A stretch of 64,000 nt of DNA from Halopseudomonas maritima (GCF_021545785.1 NZ_CP079801.1:3530001-3594000), one strand, 5' to 3'; counted from the stretch's first letter, positions 17,820-26,663 are shown. The notes: generated by a model from the sequence alone, not told the origin. Numbers and translations are program-made.

Positions 17820-20800
17820 GTGAACTCAAGGACGAGTCAATCGAGCAAGGCACGCGCAAGCGGGCCCAGTATGCCAACGCACAGCGAGCCAACCTGGCGT
17901 TGAACCTTGAACGAGAGGATGGTGGCATCCTGCAGATTGTGGTCGAGCAGGACATGCGCAGCCACGAGGAAGAGCCGGAAATTCAGCAAAATACCTTCCT
18001 GGCAATCGTCCCCATGGCACGCCTGCCTGTCGGTGAGGGCGCCGACCGGGAACCTGTTGGTGCACTGACCAGGCCGGGGCGCATCTATGTTTTTCGCAAG
18101 GGCAAGCTCTGGCGTGAACAGGTCTGTGATGGCAAAGGGGCGCTTGCCGACGTTGATGTGAGCTACTGGCGAAGTCAGTCGGCGGTGGGCCAACCCTGCG
18201 ACGACCGTGCCGCCGTAGGCAAGCCACTGGCACTCACGTTGGTGCCCGTATTACTACAGGGGCGCTACGTCGGCGATCAGATCGACATGGCCTACAGCGA
18301 GATGCCCTGGACTTGGGAGTACATCAGTTGGCTTGAGGCGGACAGTAGCAGGGTCAAGGCGCGCTGCCAGAACGTAGCGCCCGCCTGGGCAGCAGCCGTG
18401 GTCGGCAAGGAACACTGGCGACCGACTCTTGCGATGCCCGCCGTGCTGGTCGATGCACTGGAAAGCGGCCTGCGCCCTCGAGACCTGCATCTTGAGTGCC
18501 TACTCAGCAGTCCCGACACTTTCACGCCTGCACTGCTGGAGCTAAGCCCTGACGAGCCGCTTGTACGCTTGCACAGCCACCAGCAGGCCCTGGCCGAACA
18601 CATGTCAACACAAGGCCCGCAGCCGCTGCCGGCGTTGCCGCCTGCCAATGATGTGCTGGATGACAAAGCCCTGCGAGGTTACCCCAAGCTGGTCGGCCTA
18701 TTGTTGAATGATCCGCTATTTGAGTTTCGCCATGCTGTTGAGCAATCTCGTTTGGCGACCGAAACCCTGCAAACCTGCAACGCGCTGATCCCCTACCAGC
18801 CCCATGGTCGTTATGCCGAGCTGCTGCATCAGTGGGCCATGTCGGCTGATGCTCCTTTGGCCCACTTGCGCGCGCAGGTCGACACTCATGCACTGAACAA
18901 ATCGATGATGGATCAGGAGCGACGTATGGCGCGCGACTGCCTGCACCGGCAACTCGATCGCACCATGTCGCTGTGCCGCGGCGGCCTTTCAGTCGTCTGG
19001 AACGACTGGATTTACACCCGCGATGAACGTCTGCTTGAGCCATATAGCCTGCTGATAGAACTATTGGAGCAACTTGGCCGCCTGCCGCACGATACTGACG
19101 CGCGCAGCACCGCAGCGGATAGCCGCCGGCTGTTGCGCTCGATAGAGCGCCTGGTAACCCACCTTGCGGAAGCCAGTCACCCGCTGACGCGGGCTGCGCT
19201 TGCCGCAGGGGAGGGGGAGCTGCCGGAGCTGGCCAGCCGACTGGCTGACCTTGCTGCAAAAGCGCAGCCGGCAGACCCAGAGAATATGGGTATCAGTACC
19301 CTCGCGCTGTTTGCTGGAATGGAAAGCCAGGGCAATGCTAACTATCAGTACTCCACCCAAAATCTGGCTCTGGCAGTTGATGAGTGGCTGGCGCACTTGT
19401 CGAAAGTGATGCTGATGACGCTGCGAAAACTGCGGGTAGCCCCCTCTACCGTGCAGGTGGAGTTGCCGCGCCTGTTTACACCCACAATGGGGTTGTTGAA
19501 GTCGCTTCACTCCAAAGCAAAGTCGCTTCAGTTTCTACCCCAAGGTCAGGCACTGGCGCAGGATATGGTGGTGCTGGGCGTACATGGCGCGGGCCTGAGT
19601 TTTGGACTGACGCCCAGCGAGCGAACCACCCTGACCCGAGAAAACTACCTTTACAGCAACCTGCAGGGCCGTTCCGGAGACGTGCTCGGCACCTCCAGCG
19701 GCAAGCTCGCAAAGGCGAACCACTTTGCGAGCAAAGACCTGGGCCGCCTCATGGTGGTTGCTGCCCCGGCAAACGACCCGCTGGTGCAGGAACTCAATAG
19801 CTGGCGGGTGGGTGCCTCTAATGCTGGGCGGGCTGCGCAACTAGCCAAGTCGCCCGCGTTGCCGTTGTTGGCGACGGTGATGGCTGCGTATAACTTGCAT
19901 GTGAATACGGTTGGAGCTGCCGGGCTTCTGGAAGAAGGTCAGAAGGGACGTTGGCTTGTGGGTTGGATTTCCGCGCTCGCGGATCTGTCTCTTGCTTCTA
20001 ATAACGTGGCTTTGAAGGTTGTCGAGCGGACCGGTGCAAGGTCGCCCTGGTATCTGCTCTGGGAACAGGGGCGTATCGACGTTTCAAAAGTATCTGAGCG
20101 CTGGGCGGGTAATTTACAGAAGCGCACTGGTAGCACCTGGCTTAACGCTTCTCGCATAGCGGGTGGCGCCGCGATGGGTATTACAGCTCTGATTTTTGTA
20201 TGGGACGCCAAGCGTGCTTTTGATGCAGGTGACAAAGACGTTTCGGTTGCGAACGCGATAGCGGCAGGGGGCGGTGCGATATGGGCATTGTATACGATAG
20301 GTATACTGGCAAGTCCCTGGGTGCTGGCGGCGGGTGTGGTGTTGCTCATCGGCGGCGCGTTAGCGGCGGCGCTGATGGCCGACGGTGCGATTGAGCAGGC
20401 GATTAAGCACGGCCCCTTCGGCATTGAACAGCGCTTACCGCATATGAACGATCCGAGAATTGCCTACCAGCAATTACTGGGCGCCATTGGCGAACCGCGG
20501 GCAAAGATCTCGCGCTTGAGCGCCTGGACCGCGGCAGCGTCGGAAGAGGAGCGCCGAAAACTGGAGCTGGCCGCGCGTGCGAGGCAACGGGAGTTACACC
20601 CCCTCGACTGGGTAGTTGAGCTGCAGTCAGGTTTGCTGGGCCAATATCCTAACGACAGCCGGTTCCGGTTAATGGCCTCTGAGCTGCAGTGGGTTAGGGG
20701 GCACCAGACAGGCTGGAAGCGCCTACCAGCCGGGCCGCTCTCTCATTACAAACTAGGCGCGGTGGTTATGGACGCCAGCCGCGTTGTCTATGTCTTGCCG

Positions 20801-21052
20801 CATATTGGTAGTCAGGCTCGCACTGGCCTTATGCAAATGCAATACGCCCTTAAAGTGAGGGCGCAGTTTGCGTTGGGGCGACAAGAGTGCAGGCCGAATG
20901 ATCCCTTTCCTGCCTTCGATGATCTGGTGCTACCGCAGCCCGCCGCACGTGACTGGGCGGTTTTTAACCCGCGGCTTCTTCCCGCAGAGCAGGATGTTAA
21001 CGGCAGTGTGCCTTACTGGCTGATTGCGCTAAGTGAGCGGGACTCGCTATGA
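17816..21052 (+). CDS. VasX-like T6SS effector, probable membrane-active toxin
   Basis: 1078 residues, translationally coupled to vgrG (ATGA overlap). The N-terminal 150 residues resemble the VasX N-terminal region (LAIVPMARLPVG; RPGRIYVFRKGKLWREQV near 86-104). A long, mostly helical middle follows. Near the end there are hydrophobic segments at about 782-796 and 812-856 (glycine/alanine/isoleucine-rich, like a colicin-type membrane hairpin), then a charged helix and a C-terminal region. The last 68 residues, from LKVRAQFALG, are duplicated at 22669-22873. VasX of Vibrio cholerae perturbs bacterial and eukaryotic membranes; pore formation here is inference. The stop overlaps the next gene by 4 bases. 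Confidence 0.72.
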   Translation: MSELKDESIEQGTRKRAQYANAQRANLALNLEREDGGILQIVVEQDMRSHEEEPEIQQNTFLAIVPMARLPVGEGADREPVGALTRPGRIYVFRKGKLWREQVCDGKGALADVDVSYWRSQSAVGQPCDDRAAVGKPLALTLVPVLLQGRYVGDQIDMAYSEMPWTWEYISWLEADSSRVKARCQNVAPAWAAAVVGKEHWRPTLAMPAVLVDALESGLRPRDLHLECLLSSPDTFTPALLELSPDEPLVRLHSHQQALAEHMSTQGPQPLPALPPANDVLDDKALRGYPKLVGLLLNDPLFEFRHAVEQSRLATETLQTCNALIPYQPHGRYAELLHQWAMSADAPLAHLRAQVDTHALNKSMMDQERRMARDCLHRQLDRTMSLCRGGLSVVWNDWIYTRDERLLEPYSLLIELLEQLGRLPHDTDARSTAADSRRLLRSIERLVTHLAEASHPLTRAALAAGEGELPELASRLADLAAKAQPADPENMGISTLALFAGMESQGNANYQYSTQNLALAVDEWLAHLSKVMLMTLRKLRVAPSTVQVELPRLFTPTMGLLKSLHSKAKSLQFLPQGQALAQDMVVLGVHGAGLSFGLTPSERTTLTRENYLYSNLQGRSGDVLGTSSGKLAKANHFASKDLGRLMVVAAPANDPLVQELNSWRVGASNAGRAAQLAKSPALPLLATVMAAYNLHVNTVGAAGLLEEGQKGRWLVGWISALADLSLASNNVALKVVERTGARSPWYLLWEQGRIDVSKVSERWAGNLQKRTGSTWLNASRIAGGAAMGITALIFVWDAKRAFDAGDKDVSVANAIAAGGGAIWALYTIGILASPWVLAAGVVLLIGGALAAALMADGAIEQAIKHGPFGIEQRLPHMNDPRIAYQQLLGAIGEPRAKISRLSAWTAAASEEERRKLELAARARQRELHPLDWVVELQSGLLGQYPNDSRFRLMASELQWVRGHQTGWKRLPAGPLSHYKLGAVVMDASRVVYVLPHIGSQARTGLMQMQYALKVRAQFALGRQECRPNDPFPAFDDLVLPQPAARDWAVFNPRLLPAEQDVNGSVPYWLIALSERDSL

Positions 21053-22275
21053 GCCAAATGCTGAGTAGTACAGTGTATGCCGCCAGTGCCTATGATTCGC
21101 GCCAAATACCCCGGCAGCCTACTCATAAGTGGCAGCAAGACGAAAACCGTACCAATCTTCGCCGTACCCAGTTGAGCTGGGGGCATTACGCTGGACTTGA
21201 TCCGTGGCAGGTTGTCGATATGCAGCTGCAGGGGAAGGAGCAAGCATGGTTAGAGCACACTGGTGGTGGCGATACTTATTGTGATCATCAGCGCTGGAGA
21301 TTTGAGAATTTCAATAAGATTATTTTGTTGTTTATTTATTTTAAGTACTTTTTTCTCCTCGTTATTACTTGGATGTCTTGGGCATTTTCAGTGGTGGAGC
21401 TAATACCCGATGAGTCTGATGACGTTCATCAGGTGGCTGCCTTACTGATGGGGCTCGGAGTTTTTTGTCTAATTATGATGGTTGTCAGTGTCTGGCTATA
21501 TTGGGAGAAAAGCTTTAAGTCATACTTGGTGCACTCAATCTCTGGTTTGGGCGTAAGCGTTGTATGTGTATCTATTGCGCACTTTTGGCTTGACAAGGAC
21601 GTAGAGATTTTCTGGTTTCCAGTGGTCATGGGGCTATCCATATTTATGGCAGCCATCGGTTTTGACCTGTTGATCGCGCTTTATCTGCGCCTGTTCAAAT
21701 ATGACGGCAGCGGATTTAACCGTCAGACAGGGATGGTGACCGTTGCACGTCGCTTTCGTAAGCCCTTTATGGCGCCGTTCTATGAGTTTGATGTCACCAT
21801 GGAATACCGCCCCGGCTCGCACGGCAGCGGTGGTATGGCGCTATGGCTACACCATAGATACACCACCTGTGAGGTGTTCTTGGGCGGCAAACTGCATCCC
21901 TTGGGGCTGTCACCAGAGGAGGCGATGGCGTTCTGGGACTGTCTGCAGCGCTATATGGATACCAGTCAGCCGCTGCCGGATTTGCCGGTGCTGGAGCAAT
22001 TCCGTCATCTTGATCCGACCACCGCGGAGTACGATGCTCAACGCGGCAGACCGCCACGCCGCTGGCGCGATACCAATGCCCGCGCCTGGCAACGGCGCGG
22101 CCAGCATGAATCCATGCGGCGTAACGCGGCGCATCGCTGGCAACAACAACCCTGCATTCTGCGCGCTCGCATCGACCCAGAGTTGAGCATCGAGACCTAC
22201 TACCGCGAACAAGAGGCGCGTGGCGTTCAGGCTACGCCGAAGGCGGATGACTATGACAACGTTCATCGCGGCTGA
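20848..22275 (+). repeat. Tandem duplication, first copy (effector tail plus immunity-like gene)
   Basis: This segment covers the last 68 codons of the effector and the whole following membrane-protein gene. It recurs at 22669-24102 with a constant offset of 1821 bases and no net insertion or deletion. Identity is highest in the effector tail and in the 3' half of the membrane gene, where runs of tens of bases are the same. It is lowest in the membrane-spanning part. Confidence 0.88.
21049..22275 (+). CDS. Immunity-like four-helix membrane protein, copy 1
   Basis: 408 residues. A cytoplasmic-looking N-terminal part (about 1-88, with AYDSRQIP and the DPWQVVD segment) precedes four hydrophobic segments (about 89-112, 122-147, 156-175, 182-212). 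A soluble, Arg/Trp-rich C-terminal 195 residues follows, starting FNRQTGMVTVARRFR. The fold resembles the DUF6708-type proteins found near T6SS effectors, but that family call is tentative. Position directly after the effector, with an ATGA overlap, and the membrane location fit an immunity protein against a membrane-acting toxin. The membrane region is visibly AT-richer than its flanks. An alternative is a second secreted component. Confidence 0.65.
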   Translation: MSQMLSSTVYAASAYDSRQIPRQPTHKWQQDENRTNLRRTQLSWGHYAGLDPWQVVDMQLQGKEQAWLEHTGGGDTYCDHQRWRFENFNKIILLFIYFKYFFLLVITWMSWAFSVVELIPDESDDVHQVAALLMGLGVFCLIMMVVSVWLYWEKSFKSYLVHSISGLGVSVVCVSIAHFWLDKDVEIFWFPVVMGLSIFMAAIGFDLLIALYLRLFKYDGSGFNRQTGMVTVARRFRKPFMAPFYEFDVTMEYRPGSHGSGGMALWLHHRYTTCEVFLGGKLHPLGLSPEEAMAFWDCLQRYMDTSQPLPDLPVLEQFRHLDPTTAEYDAQRGRPPRRWRDTNARAWQRRGQHESMRRNAAHRWQQQPCILRARIDPELSIETYYREQEARGVQATPKADDYDNVHRG

Positions 22276-22873
22276 GAGTTGGGGCCCTATGCTACTCGCT
22301 CCGCTACCCATCCCTACCGGCCAGGCCGCCAGCGATCTGATGAATACCATCTGGCGCAAGAATGACGTCTACCTAGATATCGGCAGTTTTGCTATGGGCG
22401 CGGGTTGGATGACGTTGCATATGGGCTCCGTTATGTTTTTGGCTATTTCAGTTTGGATTGCCGCAAGCGGAGATATTTGGCTGAGCCTAGCGATTCTGGC
22501 AGTTTTGGGGGTAGGGGTGATGGGCACCCTCTGGTACCTGTTTATCAAACAGTGGCGCAAGCCGTTTTACTCCCCCATTCGCTTCAACCGTCATCGCCGA
22601 CAAGTCCTTATTACCGAGCCTGGTGGTGAGTATTGGTTGGCGGTTGCACTCAGCTCCTGCAACCGCCCCCTTAAAGTCAGAGCGCAGTTTGCGCTGGGGC
22701 GACGAGAGTGCAGGCCTAATGACCCCTTTCCTGCTTTCGATGATCTTGTGCTACCGCAACCCGCCGCCCGTGACTGGGTCGCCTTTAACCCGCGACTGTT
22801 GCCCGACGATAGTGATGTTGATGGTAGCGCCCCCTACTGGCTGACTTCGCTAAGTGAACGTGCCCCCTTATGA
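22253..22873 (+). CDS. Chimeric gene: membrane domain fused to a duplicated effector tail
   Basis: 206 residues from the ATG at 22253 (23-base overlap with copy 1); an ATG at 22289 is also possible. The N-terminal 135 residues have two membrane segments (about 45-65 and 70-90) and FNRHRRQVLI, resembling the DUF6708-type layout. From LKVRAQFALG to the end the protein repeats the last 68 residues of the effector (RECRPNDPFPAFDDLVL, AARDW, FNPRLLP, PYWL, LSER). The junction is near 22669. It overlaps the next gene by an ATGA like the full effector does. It may be a leftover of duplication or a spare toxin tip. Confidence 0.6.
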   Translation: MTTFIAAESWGPMLLAPLPIPTGQAASDLMNTIWRKNDVYLDIGSFAMGAGWMTLHMGSVMFLAISVWIAASGDIWLSLAILAVLGVGVMGTLWYLFIKQWRKPFYSPIRFNRHRRQVLITEPGGEYWLAVALSSCNRPLKVRAQFALGRRECRPNDPFPAFDDLVLPQPAARDWVAFNPRLLPDDSDVDGSAPYWLTSLSERAPL

Positions 22874-24102
22874 GCGAAATTCTGACTAATACGGCTTATG
22901 CCGACAGCGCCTACGATTCGACCCGTATACCTGCTCAACCACCACACAAATGGCGGGAGGACGAGAATCGCACCAGCCTACAGCGCACGCAGTTGAACTG
23001 GGGTTGCTACTCCTGGCTGGACCCATGGCAGGTGGTTGATATGCAGTTGCAGGGTCAAGAACAAACTTGGTTGGAGCGTCCGGGCGCCGGTGACATTTAC
23101 TGTGATCACCAGCGCTGGAGGTTTGAAAATTTCAACAAAATAATTTTGTTGTTGATCTATTTTAAATATTTTTCGCTTCTGATTGTTACTTGGGTTTCTT
23201 GGATGGGCTCTGCGATTGAAGCAATTCCGATTGCTGAATATATGGAGCGCCAGACTGTTGTTGTGTTGGCTGCTATAGTGGTTGTTTCTGTGTTTATGAT
23301 GATATTAAGTGGTTGGTTGTATTGGGAAAGAAGTTTTAAATCTTACTTGGTTCATGCTCTTTCTTGTTTAGGGGTGAGCTTTTTGCTTGCCTCTATTGGT
23401 TGCTTTGTGTTTGATAACGGAGGCGGCCTTTTTTGGTTTCCGGTGGTAATGGGTTTATCTATATTTATGGCCGCCATCGGTTTTGACCTATTGATTGCCC
23501 TTTACCTGCGCCTTTTCAAATACGATGGCAGTGGATTCAATCGCCAGACCGGCATGGTGACCGTTGCACGTCGCTTTCGTAAGCCCTTTATGGCGCCGTT
23601 CTATGAGTTTGATGTCACCATGGAATATCGACCGGGCTCACATGGCGACGGTGGTATGGCTCTGTGGCTGCACCACAGATACACCACCTGTGAGGTTTTT
23701 CTGGGTGGCAAGCTGCATCCCCTGGGGCTGTCACCGGAGGAGGCGATGGCGTTCTGGGACTGTCTGCAGCGCTATATGGATACCAGTCAGCCTCTGCCGG
23801 ACTTACCGGTGCTGGAGCAATTCCGCCACCTTGATCCGACTACCGCGCGATACGACGCTCAAAGCGGCAGACCACCACGCCGCTGGCGCGATACCAATGC
23901 CCGCGCCTGGCAACGGCGCGGCCAGCATGAATCCATGCGGCGTAACGCGGCGCATCGCTGGCAACAGCATCCCTGCATTCTGCGCGACCGCATCGATCCG
24001 CAGTTGAGCATCGAGGCTTATTACCGCGAACAAGAAGCCCGTGGCATTCAGGCGACGCCCAAGGCAGATGACTTTGACAATGTTCATCGTGCTGGTGCGT
24101 AG
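22669..24102 (+). repeat. Tandem duplication, second copy
   Basis: Second arm of the 1821-base-offset repeat: the effector tail (22669-22873) and immunity-like gene copy 2 (22870-24102). Even the ATGA junction between tail and immunity gene is preserved, so the duplicated unit is the pair rather than either gene alone. Confidence 0.88.
22870..24102 (+). CDS. Immunity-like four-helix membrane protein, copy 2
   Basis: 410 residues, colinear with copy 1 except for two extra C-terminal residues. The N-terminal part and the C-terminal half (from FNRQTGMV) are almost identical to copy 1. The two segments predicted to face the periplasm differ strongly: AIEAIPIAEYMERQT against VVELIPDESDDVHQ, and FDNGGG against LDKDVE. 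The cytoplasmic loop YWERSFKSYLVH is conserved and basic, which supports N-in/C-in topology. Paralogue with a possibly altered toxin specificity; that last point is inference. Confidence 0.65.
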   Translation: MSEILTNTAYADSAYDSTRIPAQPPHKWREDENRTSLQRTQLNWGCYSWLDPWQVVDMQLQGQEQTWLERPGAGDIYCDHQRWRFENFNKIILLLIYFKYFSLLIVTWVSWMGSAIEAIPIAEYMERQTVVVLAAIVVVSVFMMILSGWLYWERSFKSYLVHALSCLGVSFLLASIGCFVFDNGGGLFWFPVVMGLSIFMAAIGFDLLIALYLRLFKYDGSGFNRQTGMVTVARRFRKPFMAPFYEFDVTMEYRPGSHGDGGMALWLHHRYTTCEVFLGGKLHPLGLSPEEAMAFWDCLQRYMDTSQPLPDLPVLEQFRHLDPTTARYDAQSGRPPRRWRDTNARAWQRRGQHESMRRNAAHRWQQHPCILRDRIDPQLSIEAYYREQEARGIQATPKADDFDNVHRAGA

Positions 24103-24201
24103 AACCCGACAGTGAAAAAGTCCCGCTTGTTAGACGCGCAAGCTGCAGCTCACTGATTCAAGAAGGTTTTCACGCGGTTTCGCGGCAGCAAAGGAACTGA
24201 A

Positions 24202-24324
24202 TTGAACACCCTATCAACTGGCCTTACATACGCCGACAGCGCCTATCATTCGAGCCAAATGCCCCGGCAGCCACCAGATAAGTGGGGTAGAACCCCTCGC
24301 TGTTTTTTCACCCATGGAAAGTAA
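24202..24324 (+). pseudogene. N-terminal remnant of an immunity-like gene
   Basis: A TTG at 24202, 6 bases after AAGGA, opens a 40-codon frame reading LNTLSTGLTYADSAY, SSQMPRQPPDKW. This is plainly the N terminus of copies 1-3 (TAYADSAYDS, QPPHKW). Homology stops after DKW; nine further codons follow, and the frame ends at 24324, just before copy 3. It is a decayed fourth copy. The whole 24103-24338 gap holds nothing else I can identify. Confidence 0.7.
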
Positions 24325-24338
24325 GCAAAGGAAATGCA

Positions 24339-25540
24339 TTGAATACTGCACAAACTGAACTTTCGTATGCGGCGAGCGCATACGATTCAACTAACATTCC
24401 TAGCCAACCGCCGCATAGATGGCGGGAAGATGAAAACCGAACCGGGTTGCGGCGTACCCAATTGACCTGGGGGTATTACGCCGGCTTGAATCCTTGGCAA
24501 CTGGTGGATGGCCAACTGCGAGGGCAAGAGCAGACTTGGCTCGAGCGCACCGGCGATGCTGATATTTATTGTAATCATCAACGATGGCGGTTCGAGAATT
24601 TTAATAAGATTCTTACCCTGGTCCCCTTTTTTAAGTACATATCGCTATTACTCTTGCCGTGGCTATTTGCTGTTGTTTCCTTGCTGGAGTTTCTCCCGAA
24701 AGTCGAGCTTGCCTATTTTGTTATGGCGTTTGCAGGGTTACCCCTGTGCGCGTTAAGCGCTTGGCTTTATTGGGGACGAGGTTTAAAAGCGTATTTGTAT
24801 CTGATGAGCCTACCCGTGGCTTTGGCGGCAATAGGTGGTGCCTATAATTACCTTGCTTCTGGCGATTACGCTTCGCTAGTTATGTGTGGCTATATCGTTT
24901 TGGCCGTGTTCATGGGGGTGGTCGGCTTTGACTTTCTGCTTGACCTGTATCTGCGCTTGTTCAAGCACGACGGAAGTGAACTCAACCGCCAGACCGGTAT
25001 GGTGACGATTGCACGTCGCTTTCGTCAGCCCTTTGTAGCTCCGTTTTATGAGTTTGATGTGACCATGGAGTACCGACCAGACCACTTGGCGGCGGTGGCA
25101 TGGCGCTCTGGCTGTACCACAGGTACACCACTTTTAAGGTGTTTTTAGGTGGCAAATTGCATCCGTTGGGGCTCAAGCCGGAAGAGGCCATGGCCTTCTG
25201 GGACTGCATGCAGCGTTACATGGATGTGAGCCAGCCTTTGCCTGAGCTGCCGGTGTTGGAGCAATTCCGTCACCTTGATCAGACCTCCGCCCAATACGAT
25301 GCGAAAAAAGCCAAGCCTTCACGCCGCTGGCGTGACTTCGATCCTCGTGCCTGGCAGGAGCGCGGCCAGCCTGAAGCGGTACGCCGCAACACAGCCTATC
25401 GCTGGCAACAGCGGCCTTGCATTTTGCGCGCTCGCATCGACCCTCATTTAAGCATCGAGACCTACTATCGCGAACAAGAGGCCCGTGGCATTCAGGCGAC
25501 GCCCAAGGCAGATGACTACGATGATGTGCACCGAGGCTAG
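24339..25540 (+). pseudogene. Immunity-like membrane protein, copy 3, frameshifted
   Basis: A TTG start at 24339 follows AAAGGA. The frame matches copies 1 and 2 through the four membrane segments to MEYRP (about 25077). It then shifts and stops at 25148. The matching C-terminal part continues in another frame from about 25085 (MALWLYHRYTT at 25100) to the TAG at 25540. Comparison with copy 1 (30 bases from TACCG to ATGGCG) against this copy (29 bases) shows one missing base. The sequence is more diverged than copies 1 and 2 throughout. It is either a true pseudogene or a sequencing error. Confidence 0.75.
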
Positions 25541-25654
25541 GCCGACTCCGGCAGCTTTGGACGCGGGTACTTAGCGAGGGCTCACCACTACGGGTGATGG
25601 GCGCGGTTGTTGGCCTGTGGTCAAGTGGCGGAAAACAACAAAGGCAGGCTTGTC

Positions 25655-26656
25655 GTGCACCCGCAACCTCTCCCGCATAGCGTTGATGGCCGCTGGCTGT
25701 TGGCGCTTTATCTGGTTATCCCGGTTTCCCTCGTCCTGGTCTTGATCGACCTGCTGCTATTTGAGCGCCAGTTTCAGCAGCAGTTCTTGCCGGATGACCC
25801 TAATAACTGGGCAGTGTGGGCACTGCTGTTTGGTTTGCCGCATATCATCGCCAGCGCGCTGACCGTGGCGCGGCCGGCTTATGTACGTCACTTCTGGCGC
25901 CGCCTGCTGCCGGCGCTGCTGGTGTTTGTCGTGATCAGCCTGCTGGGGTTGCTGGGGCCGCAGCCACTGAGCTATCAGGTGTTGTTTGTGTTCTTTGCAG
26001 CTTTTACGGTGTACCACGTGCTGTCGCAGCAATTAGGCGTGGGGCTGCTGCTGGCCGGACGTCGCCCTGATGCGTTGTTTGTGCGCTGGAAGTGGGTCGC
26101 CATCATCTGCGGTTTGGCGATCTATCTGAATGTCTATGGTCAGCAGTTTCTAGGGAGGGTGTCGCTGGCAGGCTGGGACCTGTATCAGGCGCTGGCCTTG
26201 TTGGCTGGGCTGCTCTGCGCTGCGCTGGTGGTGTTGACCTGGCAGCTGGTGCGAGTGACTGAGAACAAACTGGGCCGAGCCTACCTATGGGCCAATGCGT
26301 TGTTGCTGTTGTCTGCGCTGTTGATAGACCGGCTTGGCTACACCCTGTTTGTGATTCTGATGCCGCGCTTTATCCATGATCTGACAGCCTACAGTGTGTA
26401 CATAACCCATGATCGCAATCGTAACCAGGGCGGTGAGTCGGGGCTGTTGTACCGTTGGTTACCGCGCGGTCGCTGGGTGCCTTTGCTGTGGCTACCACTG
26501 TGCTCGGTGGCCATTGCCTGGCCGCTAAATAACCTGCAGCACTATTGGCCGGTGGCGGCTGCCGTGCTGGTGGTGTCGTTTATGCACTATTACTACGAGG
26601 GGTTTGTCTGGCGCGGCGATAGCCCGCTACGCCAGCATGTGCGTTTCAGTCGTTGA
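25655..26656 (+). CDS. Polytopic membrane protein of unknown function
   Basis: About 333 residues from the GTG at 25655 (AAAGGCAGG 6 bases upstream); a TTG at 25607 would add 16 residues. It has roughly nine hydrophobic segments. Several histidines lie at membrane edges: LPHIIAS, VYHVLSQQ, FIHDLTAYSVYITHD and HYYYEGFVW. Such a pattern can indicate a metal-binding membrane enzyme, but I do not recognise the family. It follows the immunity array by about 110 bases on the same strand and ends just before the convergent yjdM gene. Confidence 0.65.
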   Translation: MHPQPLPHSVDGRWLLALYLVIPVSLVLVLIDLLLFERQFQQQFLPDDPNNWAVWALLFGLPHIIASALTVARPAYVRHFWRRLLPALLVFVVISLLGLLGPQPLSYQVLFVFFAAFTVYHVLSQQLGVGLLLAGRRPDALFVRWKWVAIICGLAIYLNVYGQQFLGRVSLAGWDLYQALALLAGLLCAALVVLTWQLVRVTENKLGRAYLWANALLLLSALLIDRLGYTLFVILMPRFIHDLTAYSVYITHDRNRNQGGESGLLYRWLPRGRWVPLLWLPLCSVAIAWPLNNLQHYWPVAAAVLVVSFMHYYYEGFVWRGDSPLRQHVRFSR

Positions 26657-26663
26657 GAGTCTT

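Noticed and set aside
15726..25540. Island treated as a prophage or phage-tail (pyocin-like) locus
   Set aside because: VgrG is phage-like, but there are no tail-tube, holin, lysis or integrase genes, and the effector/immunity layout fits T6SS.
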